In this document: positions 25,441-34,409 of the stretch, in pieces
How the letters are laid out: each line of letters starts with the position of its first letter
Position numbering within the stretch: the first letter of the stretch is position 1
Source: Albugo candida
Lineage: Eukaryota; Oomycota; Peronosporomycetes; Albuginales; Albuginaceae
Direction: 5' to 3'
Length of the DNA: 64,000 bases
Assembly (NCBI GenBank): GCA_905220665.1
Contig: CAJNAR010000162.1
Location: 124,001 to 188,000, forward strand
The notes under the pieces: generated by a model
What the model saw: the letters and a program-made list of their open reading frames with translations, nothing else
Databases searched by the model: none
Told to the model about the DNA's origin: nothing
Made by a program: the position numbers and the translations under genes

Positions 25441-26705
25441 GAGATACAATGAACTATCGTTCCTTTGCATGTGTGGCACTGCAGGTAGATGGCGAGTATC
25501 CGTATAATATATGTGGAAGACTGGAGATATTGCTATTGGCACGCTGTTTGCTGCAAGCCGTTGGAAATTGGAGTCAAAGTAGCTGGATCGGCTCTATCTA
25601 ATGTGATGAAGAAGTAATGAAATTCGTCCGACAAGTCACTTCAGCATCATGGTGGAATGCGCGTGCTTCCCTAGCGCATCAAAGGATACTGCTTGCAAAA
25701 TCAGCGTGCGTCACTCTATGGAATGAAGTAAATGCTGGATTTTCGGCATACAAAGAAGCCGAAGAATTATTTCAGCAGAACCGACAGAGATCTTCCACAC
25801 TTGCTCGCTTCTACGTGGAGTGGGGTCTTGCCCAGCATTTTTTTGTTAAAGGAAATCGCGGGAAAAAAAATTTTGCTTTGAAACTCCTATGTTATTTGGT
25901 TTAGGAAAGCACAAATTCTTACCGGTCTCACTGCTCAGCTCAGCGGCGCTATTGGTAGAAAAACAAAGTTCCAGCAAAAAAGTGTCGCACAAATGGTATT
26001 ACTCGCAAGCTCCAATCAGACGCTGCGCTCAAAGCAGCCTATCCAATCAGACACTCATTTGGACCAAAATGCAGTCGTCACTTTGGATCAAGCAGATCCA
26101 GAAAATATCCTTCTGGAAGAGATTCAATTTGAAGATGATACACGTCCGGAACGAGAAGAGCTTCTTGTCATCGATCAAATCATTTTACTGGCGCTCTGTC
26201 TGAACGTGAAAAACAACAATCCAAACGATATTTTGACTCGTGAAGAAATGATGGCGTATATTGCTTGTGTGCTTAAGCAACTAAACAACTGGATGGTGCA
26301 CGCAACTGCTCTATTGGAACGAGCCTGGCTCGAGTATCAGACATCTAAACGTCGTGAGCGTGCCGTTTTGCAGATACAAGCGCTTGTGGATCAACACTCA
26401 AACCCAGCTAGCAACTCCATCTTCCTTGGAAGATATGACGTCAGCGATCGAACGTATGGCGCACGTTTACGCATTAGCATTTCCGCCGCAATTTGCGCTG
26501 AAAAAAGATTTAGCGGAACAATACTTTGCATTAGGTGCGGCAGCAAGTGCGTCGGAATTATTCAGAGCTGAAAATTTGGGATGAAGTGATCATTTGTTAT
26601 CGGACTTCGGATCAGCAGAAAAAGGCGGAAGCTCTTGTTCGTGACCGTATTATGATCGAGCCAGCGCCTTATTTATGGTGTTGTTTGGGAGACTTAACCG
26701 GCGAA
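25441..26705 (+). pseudogene. TTC27-like pseudogene, copy 1 (5'- and 3'-truncated)
   Basis: This stretch is a near-identical direct repeat of 30683-31918. The protein segments match TTC27 (yeast Emw1), a TPR protein: WWNARASLAHQRILL, LTAQLSGAIGRKTKFQ and EVIICYRTSDQQKKAEALV. Homology starts abruptly at GAGATACAATG (25441) and stops inside the GDLTGE segment at 26705, where a fragment of another gene is joined. The frame is broken at about 25860 by a ~27-nt insertion absent from copy 2, and at about 26400 and 26560 by breaks shared with copy 2. Copy 1 keeps a sense Ser codon where copy 2 has a stop. It cannot encode a full protein as read. Confidence 0.8.
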
Positions 26706-26710
26706 CTACA

Positions 26711-27345
26711 AGAACAACAGTCTGTGGAGCTTCCGTTGTAAGCAGATCCAAATTACGAGCCAGATTTACACCAAAACGATCGTCTTCTTCGATCAGTCCA
26801 TTTGCAATTCTCAATTGTAAAGTATCACCAAACTGCTCACAACACCGCGAGACATCGCTCTTTACGGCTTGTCGAAACGCACAATTCGCTTCCAACTCAA
26901 TTGGAAGGACCACAATGTCAAAAGACGGACTGTGATTCCATCTCATCACTCGCAAGGTGCACTCGAGCGCGGTATAGAACGATTTTGACTCACTCTTGTC
27001 GATTATACTTTGTGGAGACAGCCAGCACGGCTGTACGTGTACCCCTAGCTTTTTACTCAGAGTCATTGAAAGCTGCCGGACATCACAAAACGATTGTCTC
27101 GTACTCCCCAAGGCAAAAAATGCTCTGTCTGTGGGTCGAGAGCTATCATTTGCTACTCCTTCCTCCTCCAAAAACTGAGCGAGCATTCCTTCCCAAATGT
27201 CGGATGTTTGAGCACAATTCCAAGTTCCTTGTGAATTATCAAATCGCTCACAATTTTACTCTCCGAATAAAACGATTTGGCTATCTCACTCATATTCTTC
27301 TCAGCTTGCTCCCACGTCTGACGCTCGGGAATGGGTACTTCCAAC
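26711..27345 (-). pseudogene. Fragment of the SDR/CbiX-like gene (copy A)
   Basis: Near-identical to about 34757-35390, the middle of the intact gene at 34410-36116, on the same strand. It starts in the segment VVLV and ends at LEVPIPERQTWEQ, so it lacks both the Rossmann N-terminus and the C-terminal third. A 1-nt deletion (CCCAAATG instead of CCCAAAATG, about 27195) breaks the frame. The same deletion occurs in copy C (52968-53620), so copies A and C share a recent ancestor. The upstream break (TTGGAAG/TCTAG) is also shared with copy C. Confidence 0.8.
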
Positions 27346-27554
27346 TAGATTTGTAAATATAAAGTAGCATACATTTCTTAACGGTGTAACTTAACTACAA
27401 TGTTTTCATTTGCAAACTATACCTATCACATGTCTGTGTGCAAAAGCACCAGCACATTCCATGTCCGAGCCGCCGCTCCTTTTGGAATCCACGGTACATC
27501 GTCGCCAATTCTAAAAATAGCAATGCCGCATGGAATCAATGCAATCGTTGCAGT

Positions 27555-27641
27555 ATTCGATGGATATATCTCATTTTGTGTGTCGTTTGCAATGAGTGAA
27601 TTGCTGCAAACGACACACAAAATGAGATATATCCATCGAAT
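27555..27641. repeat. Perfect 37-bp inverted repeat (hairpin) with 13-nt loop
   Basis: Arm 27555-27591 begins ATTCGATGGATATATC and ends GTCGTTTGCA; arm 27605-27641 is its exact reverse complement. The loop is 27592-27604. The structure is repeated intact in the other duplication arm at 52672-52758. It lies upstream of the coiled-coil ORF. Confidence 0.95.
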
Positions 27642-27802
27642 CCATCTAATGCGCCCATTTCGACGCCGACAACTGCGGCCTTTTCCATTCGTCAATATCG
27701 CCAATCAGCATGCAGCCATGCTAAGAGACTTGGCCCATCAGGTCAATATGTGTACGTATCCTTTCTTATTGCTACTCAGTGTAACAACTAATCAAGTATC
27801 AA

Positions 27803-29083
27803 ATGCAGCGAGCGAGAAAGAGCACGACAACAACAATGACGACACCGGCGAGAAACGCGGCACCGTCGACGATGAAGCGTGTCGGCGGCGGATATGTGAT
27901 GCGGGAAGCATCGACGGAGACATCTGCGCGGAACCCAATTCGACAACGCGCCACTCGACTACCAACGACACGAACCACAGCACCAAGAAATGGAACACCA
28001 TCTCGCGTCCCGGCCACACATGCAACACGGCCAACTTCAACTGGACGAGCATCACCGGCGATGACTCGTGGGACTGGTTCCGACAGTAGGGCGGGTGCGG
28101 CTGTGACACCAAGACCTAGAGAGGATGTGGCTTCGACGATGACCCGTGCTTCCATCATGCGCCCAACTCCGATTACGACGACTCGACCGCGTCTGAGCGA
28201 AGTGGAGCGGCTGAAGAGAGAAAACGCGCAGTTGTCACGCGCGTTGGTCGAGAGAACGGATCAGCTTCAAGCTATGAAAGATGAAGTATGCAAACTGAAG
28301 GCGGATGCGGAAGAATTAAACAAGCGACTGGAAGTTAGTCGAACACGCAACGCCATATGTCAAAAGAAGCTGGACGATGCGATGAGGATCCACGAAGAAG
28401 ATGGAATGCAGTTGGAGCAAATGAAGGATGGGCATAAGCAGCTTCAGCTCGAATTGGTCAAGTCAAAGTCGATGATCCAAGACTTGAAGGTTTATGCGGG
28501 AAACCAACAGAAAGAGCTGGATGAAATGAAGCAGACACGTGATACCAAGACTTTCGTCTCAACTGGAGTACAAACAGCGGAAACGGACACGGTGAGCAAT
28601 TCGGCGATTCGATTATACCAACTACAACACGAAGAGGACGAATTGAAGATGAAGAGTATAATGGAGGAGAACATGGAGCTGAAAACGGAGGCAGTCAAGT
28701 CAAGATCGCTGCGTAAAGACTTCAGGCATTATATGGAGAATCATCGTGCGTTAATGGATGCGATCAAAGCAGGTGCAACTGGAATCGAAACAGATGGAAA
28801 CAACGAATGTGAACAAGGAGCGACAGCGCATGGATACCAAATGCATCCCGAAAATGGCCTCATCACGTCATTGAGGATGCAAGTGAACATGCTGGAAGTG
28901 AAGCTCAAGGATTCTGAGTACGAAAAGGAGATGTTGCAAATGCACCTGGATAAGCTTCCAACTGGAAATTGGAAGAGCGACGAGAAGCGGGACTTTGTGC
29001 CGGATTGGAACTCAAGCGGCCTGGATTATCAACTGCAATCAGATAGCGATATTTCATGGACATCAAGCGCATCTTCTCAATGA
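27803..29083 (+). CDS. Coiled-coil protein with basic Ser/Thr/Arg-rich N-terminus (copy A)
   Basis: ORF of 426 residues, not assignable to a family I know. Residues 1-130 are low-complexity and basic (Thr, Arg, Ala, Pro) without a signal peptide. Residues ~130-330 form heptad-rich coiled coil, starting LSEVERLKRENAQLSRALVE. The C-terminus is Ser/Asp-rich. A GT-AG intron at about 27740-27795 would join an upstream frame (RPFPFVNIANQHAAMLRDL) to TATCAAATG, so the real start may be near 27648. The same gene, one residue different, lies at 51230-52510 on the opposite strand. Strong conservation against more decayed flanks suggests either selection or recent gene conversion. A cytoskeletal or nuclear scaffold role would only be a guess. 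Confidence 0.6.
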   Translation: MQRARKSTTTTMTTPARNAAPSTMKRVGGGYVMREASTETSARNPIRQRATRLPTTRTTAPRNGTPSRVPATHATRPTSTGRASPAMTRGTGSDSRAGAAVTPRPREDVASTMTRASIMRPTPITTTRPRLSEVERLKRENAQLSRALVERTDQLQAMKDEVCKLKADAEELNKRLEVSRTRNAICQKKLDDAMRIHEEDGMQLEQMKDGHKQLQLELVKSKSMIQDLKVYAGNQQKELDEMKQTRDTKTFVSTGVQTAETDTVSNSAIRLYQLQHEEDELKMKSIMEENMELKTEAVKSRSLRKDFRHYMENHRALMDAIKAGATGIETDGNNECEQGATAHGYQMHPENGLITSLRMQVNMLEVKLKDSEYEKEMLQMHLDKLPTGNWKSDEKRDFVPDWNSSGLDYQLQSDSDISWTSSASSQ

Positions 29084-30373
29084 CCCCATCACGTCATTAT
29101 GGATGCAAGCGAGATGTTTGGAAATAAAGCTGAAGAATTGTCAGTATAAAGTAGCTGTTCAGTTGCAGTCAAGTGTCAACCCATAATTGTAATTAATATA
29201 AGTTATTTTGCTAAAAGAGTATTTTGAAGTCATCTTTTAAGGCTCTTCGCATCTATGCGTTTATTTCGTTAAAAGCCTTTTAGATGTAAGTTATTGCACT
29301 TGGAGTCATTCCAGAGAATGATAACTTCATATTTGTCAAATAGTTGTGAACCTATTTCGACTAAAAGGCATAGGACTACGACTTACTTACATCTCAATTC
29401 TGAGCACCTCGGTATACCGTACACAGTCGAATAGTATTATAATTAGTGCTGCGAGCACGTGTAATCTAATTGTACAAGAAAGCATGCCTTAAGTGCGTAT
29501 CAAAGATGCTCCAATAGTGCTCAATTTGCAAGACTAGAGACGATCATCAGGCACATCGACAATCTAAGCTGAGAAGTAGACGCTTTCCTTAGCGGATTCT
29601 CAAGCGCATCACAACGTTATCTGATCGCTTTATTTGCCACAACAGCTGATTAAACTCGTTCCACATAGCTCTGTGACGAAGTTATGCGGTCACTTTGGAT
29701 GACGTTGCACTCTTCTTCATGCAGCTGCTACAGACAAGAAGCAGCGTTCACATAGAATTTCTCGTTGTGCTTTGTGTTGCATAAAGAATTGGCAATTGGT
29801 GATAAAACTTAAAAGCAACTATTCAGTCCACAAAAGCGTTTGATAGTACAAGAATTAGTATCAAATCTGTTTCTATTATAACACTTAATATCACTATGAT
29901 GCACCATACTATATTTCTACACTTCAACTTTCGACTCATGCAAGCTCTCAATAAGCTCATTGATTTCATTGCTTGCTGCAGATTATTGCGCTGTGAGGCC
30001 TCTAATACTATCTTACCTTCTTCATTGGCCAATTCTAAGGATTCGATGTTCTAAATGCGATAATTGAGTCACTTATGTAATGAACCTGTGTTGATGTGTT
30101 GTTACATCCACGCAGACCTCACATGAAGTACGTGTACACTATACGTACATAGCTACTGATACTCGAATGGATGATACGAAATTGGCCGCAAAAGGATCCG
30201 ATGCTGATGAACGCAAATACTGCGTATCTTCGTTGATGCGCGATAGATTTTTTAAATATTTCTATTTTCTTCGGGAATGAAAGAGGCGATTTTGGAATCT
30301 GACGCAAAGCATATCGGTCTTCTGAAGGATAGACTATCGCAAATAGCTCTCATTACCTTGGAGAAAAAGTAAG
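29084..30373. other. Non-coding tail of the duplicated block, with decayed repeat of the coiled-coil end
   Basis: Directly after the coiled-coil stop, 29084-29184 repeats the segment at about 28855-28925: PITSLWMQARCLEIKLKNCQY against LITSLRMQVNMLEVKLKDSEY, out of register with the stop. The remaining ~1.1 kb has only short frames. A minus-strand ORF at 29823-30032 has a hydrophobic helix (IVILSVIIETDLILILVL) and occurs, altered, in the other arm. I see no RNA gene. Confidence 0.45.
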
Positions 30374-32864
30374 GTGATCAGCGATGTAATCCTAGCAAGC
30401 AAGTATATATGCGGAGGAAAATACATCAAAGTGCTGCAGTCACATTGGATATGCGCTCAGTCATCCACCAGCAGCGTAGATTACGTTCACGACGTCATCT
30501 GTTTCGCACACGATTGCATTCGTCGATCGACTATTCCATTACTCACATCGTATCAAGTCTTACTTCAGGGCATAGCTCTACTTAACGTGCTCACACAAAT
30601 CAACTACACTGGTCCAGCATTATCTACACATGAACTCGAAATTTTTACGACATACTCTAATGCGTTCATCGAAACAAAGCAAGAGATACAATGAACTATC
30701 ATTCCTTTGCATGTGTGGCACTGCAGGTAGATGGCGAGTGTCCGTATAAATATGTGGAAGACTGGAGATATTGCTATTGGCACGCTGTTTGCTGCAAGCC
30801 GTTGGAAACTGGAGTCAAAGTAGCTGGATCGGCTCTATCTAATGTGATGAAGAAGTAATGAAATTCGTCCGACAAGTCACTTCAGCATCATGGTGGAATG
30901 CGCGTGCTTCCCTAGCGCATCAAAGGATACTGCTTGCAAAATCAGCATGCGTCACTCTATGGAATGAAGTAAATACTGGATTTTCGGCATACAAAGAAGC
31001 CGAAGAATTATTTCAGCAGAACCGACAGACATCTTCCATACTTGCTCGCTTCTACGTGGAATGGGGTCTTGCCCAGCATTTTTCTGATAAAGAAGATCGC
31101 GGGAAAGAATATTTTGCAAAAGCACAAATTCTTACCGGTCTCACTGCTCAGCTCAGCGGCGCTATTGGTAGAAAAACAAAGTTCCAGCAGAAGAGTGTCG
31201 CACAAATGATATTACTCGCAAGCTCCAATCAGACGCTGCGCTCAAAGCAGCCTATCCAATCGGACACTCATTTGGACCAAAATGCAGTCGTCACTTTGGA
31301 TCAAGCAGATCCAGAAAATATCCTTCTGGAAGAGATTCAATTTGAAGATGATACACGTCCGGAACGAGAAGAGCTGCTTGTCATCGATCAAATCATTTTA
31401 CTGGCGCTCTGTCTGAACGTGAAAAACAACAATCCAAACGATATTTTGACTCGTGAAGAAATGATGGCGTATATTGCTTGTGTGCTTAAGCAACTAAACA
31501 ACTGGATGGTGCACGCAACTGCTCTATTGGAACGAGCCTGGCTCGAGTATCAGACATCTAAACGTCGTGAGCGTGCCGTTTTGCAGATACAAGCGCTTGT
31601 GGATCAACACTCAAACCCAGCTAGCAACTCCATCTTCCTTGGAAGATATGACGTCAGCGATCGAACGTATGGCGCACGTTTACGCATTAGCATTTCCGCC
31701 GCAATTTGCGCTGAAAAAAGATTTAGCGGAACGATACTTTGCATTAGGTGCGGCAGCAAGTGCGTCGGAATTATTCAGAGCTGAAAATTTGGGATGAAGT
31801 GATCATTTGTTATCGGACTTAGGATCAGCAGAAGAAGGCGGAAGCTCTTGTTCGTGACCGTATTATGATCGAGCCAGCGCCTTATTTATGGTGTTATTTG
31901 GGAGACTTAACCGGCGAAATCGCTCATTTTGAGGCTGCATGGGAGCTTTCTGAGCACCGATATCCACGGGCTAAACGCTCGCTAGGACGAGCAGCGTTTG
32001 AAGCGAACGATATTCCGTCCGCAATCAAACACTTTGAAGAGAGTTTACGAATACATCCGATGCACATGCAGACGTGGTTTCTTTTGGGTGTTTTGGGCAT
32101 GCGAGCAAGCGATTGGAATCTCGGGTTGCAGTCATTCACACGCGTCGTATAGCTAGATCCTGACAACGTGGAAGCATGGGGTAACATCGGATCCATACAC
32201 ATGACACAGAAACACTGCTGAAGCCTTTTCGGTCTTCCAGGAAGCGGTCAATCAAAAGCGATTCATGTGGCAAATTTGGGAGAATTTAGCATGGTGTGCT
32301 GTAGACATTGAAATAAACGGCGATGCGATGTACGCACAACATCAACTCCTTGATTTACGTTCAAAACACAATCGCCCTGTGGATCATGAGCTTCTTGCTT
32401 GGTTGGTCAATGCGATCGTGTTCGAGAAGAAAGGAGTATTGCAGTCGCATTACAGGGATGAACTTGCAAAGTTGTTGGGCCGCATTACGTCAGTAGTGAC
32501 TAATAATTCAAAGCTCTGGCAAGTTTATGCGCATTTCAATGATGGTGTCGGCAGGCAAGAGAAGGCGATTGAATGTCGTTTGAAGGTATCTCGTACATTA
32601 CAAACAGCAAATTGGGAAAAAGATCAAGAGCAAGTGGTGAAAGTTTGTGATGCGGCGTTGGAAGTAGCTGCTGGTTATCAAGTCCAAGCGTCAAAAAATG
32701 CTTTGCATGCGGCCCGTTTCTTTCTTCGAGGTGTATTGAAGAAAGCACAAATCGATTTCCCGCACTTGGAGATGTGTGTGCGACTAGAAGAAGCGCTGCA
32801 AGATATGCAATCAGCATCTGAAGCAATACCATGGGTACAAGCGCACCATCAAAGTCACCAATAG
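30374..32864 (+). pseudogene. TTC27-like pseudogene, copy 2 (most complete)
   Basis: This copy covers nearly the whole TTC27/Emw1 family, from VLTQINYTGPALS (compare LFVQSNWTGPLV) through TPR repeats (KHFEESLRIHPMHMQTWFLLG) to WQIWENLAWCAVD and the C-terminal helical part. TTC27 is needed for RNA polymerase and snRNP assembly in other organisms. As read the frame is broken by a shift near 30685, a 1-nt loss near 30752 compared with copy 1, shifts near 31620 and 31780 shared with copy 1, TAG codons near 31821 and 32151, and a shift near 32215. One intron with an internal stop (~30811-30870) is normal. Unless the assembly is poor here, this is a pseudogene. Confidence 0.72.
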
Positions 32865-33291
32865 AGAATAGATGGTTCTTTTAGAAGTGCAATGTCGCTT
32901 GTATTTTGGTTGCCGGATACTTTATGGGGTTTCCTACCGACTTTTATACAAAGTTTTTCGGTAATTGCACGCCATTCTTGCGGGCAAACATGCAATCTGT
33001 TTGTTTTGATATGGTACTATATCTATGATGCTCTTTTTGAACCAGTCTTGTTGATCAGCGGTGATTTCATTCATTTTGCGAATGCAATTCATGCTGCTGT
33101 GTACTACAGACATCCAATGCAGCACCAAGTCGGTAGAACTTTTCCCTCGTCTTTTTGTGTGCGAGTCAGAGTACAGTCAGGAAATAAGAGCATTTACTCA
33201 TGTTTAGGAAACAAAAGTGAAATATATGTATCTGTAAAGTATACAATTCCAATGGCTAACAGCTCCTGTGGCCAATGCTGCGAACGACTTT
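32865..33291. other. Unassigned stretch between two pseudogenes
   Basis: ORFs exist on both strands (plus 32892-33305, minus 32934-33128), but neither resembles a family I know. The plus frame is Cys- and aromatic-rich in a way typical of spurious frames. I see nothing that I can support as a gene. Confidence 0.35.
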
Positions 33292-34034
33292 TTACAGTGA
33301 ATTAGCATCTCCATGACGGTTCAAATATGCATTAGATACATTGATGATCGCAGCTTCCGGTGAAATAGTCGCTTTAGGAACTGGAGACTCTGGACGAGAT
33401 TCTTTGTTTGGTGGAGATGCTGGTGGATGTTGTGTTAGTAAAGGCGAAATTGCTTTGGGCTTTTCGGAAAGAGGTACGATAACAGGGTCAACTATAGCTC
33501 GAATGGCTGGTGTCTTGATTTTTGGGTTTGGTGGAGACTCAAGAGAAGGCGGAACGACAGGAGCCGCAATTTCTCTAAATTAGACACATCGATGTCAAAA
33601 TTGGGACCCTTGCGTCCTCCTGACTTGTCTTTGTCAGAGAGCACTTCAAACTCAAAACATGAGTGAGAGGCTCCACGATAACCACTTGTTTGAGCTTGAT
33701 CGACATACTGATGTTCATCATCGAGCCAGAATTTCCAGTACTAAACTGCTTTATACATTCCAGGAGGTGTATTGGGTGGAATCTTGAATTCCCGTATACA
33801 TGGAAATCCATCACCTCCACGCCCGCTTGGCCGTTCATGACTGGCATATGTCTCTCCGCACTTTCCATCATCAAAATAAGCGCTCGATCCAGGAATCAAC
33901 GTTTTTGTGTTTATTTCATTTGTAGAGTGGATCTCTGCTCGAGGGTTTCCGGTCCAGTAGACTCCATATTTTGTTCCAATAGATTTTTTATCTTTTGCAA
34001 TGTGTCCATTTGGCACGTAAGCATAAAACACAAT
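33292..34034 (-). pseudogene. Truncated LPMO-like secreted protein gene (possibly AA17-type)
   Basis: The minus frame reads KYGVYWTGNPRAEIHST, then YFDDGKCGETY, GRGGDGFPCIREFKIPP and GMYKAV. A TAG stop follows where a Trp is expected, and then YWKFWLDDE and ASHSCFEFEVL. A GTCAGG...TTTAG intron of ~51 nt leads into a Pro-rich tail ending at a TAA at 33292. The pattern 'DGFPC...P.G.Y..VW.W.FW......SSCF.V.V' with a Pro-rich tail recalls oomycete secreted copper monooxygenases (AA17 of pectin-active type). The N-terminus, with signal peptide and His1, is missing because the sequence joins a chorismate synthase fragment at 34041. Truncation plus the in-frame stop make it a pseudogene. The family call is tentative. 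Confidence 0.5.
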
Positions 34035-34040
34035 TTCATT

Positions 34041-34312
34041 CGAGCGTTTGACCTCTTTCCGTACCGCTCAGAATGATGACTGCGTCTTTTTCATCTCTCG
34101 GCGTTGTGATTGTGCTTTGTCCGGGTCGACGACGTGTGAGTTGGGGTTGAATGCCTGCTTCTGTCAGTGAGATACAGGGAGGAACGCCGTCTACGATACA
34201 GCCAACGCCTTTGCAATGGGACTCGCCGAATCTGTCGATAGTGTGTGAATGAGGAGATTCGACAGGATAGAACGTACGTTGTGACGCGGCAAAGTCTTCC
34301 AAATGTGGTCAT
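34041..34312 (-). pseudogene. 5' fragment of chorismate synthase
   Basis: This matches the start of the intact gene at 53705: exon 1 ([12 protein letters not shown]), the 46-nt intron, then [18 protein letters not shown] up to [12 protein letters not shown]. The homology stops dead at 34041, where the LPMO-like pseudogene begins. It lies 97 bp downstream of the intact SDR/CbiX-like gene, the same order and strand relation as the truncated SDR/CbiX-like copy and intact chorismate synthase at 52968-55079. Confidence 0.9.
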
Positions 34313-34409
34313 ATCCAATTGATGAAGAGTACCGTAAGTGGTTGAATAGAAGACGGTGGAGGCATGGGATTTTTAATACGACAGAAATGCATCCTTTTAC
34401 TCGCTACCT

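Larger units (their letters stand above)
26711..30674 (+). repeat. Inverted segmental duplication, left arm (~3.96 kb)
   Basis: This arm is matched by the reverse complement of 49714-53592. In order it holds a gene-X fragment (minus), a gene for a coiled-coil protein (plus) with an internal 37-bp hairpin, ~1.2 kb of non-coding sequence and the 5' part of a TTC27-like pseudogene. The coiled-coil ORFs differ at one residue of 426 between the arms. The TTC27 end differs by several indels and substitutions. Confidence 0.85.

Noticed and set aside
27400..28089. 229-residue plus-strand ORF in the duplicated block
   Set aside because: It crosses the perfect hairpin and overlaps the coiled-coil gene in another frame; its C-terminal half is a frame-shifted reading of the Thr/Arg-rich region.
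27799..28158. Minus-strand ORF of 119 residues opposite the coiled-coil gene
   Set aside because: Its Val/Ala/Arg-rich composition is the antisense image of the Thr/Arg/Pro-rich coding region; no independent support.
32892..33305. 137-residue plus-strand ORF with hydrophobic start (MSLVFWLPDTLWG), possible secreted effector
   Set aside because: Composition is irregular, it overlaps the tail of a pseudogene on the other strand, and no cleavage site, splice context or family motif supports it.
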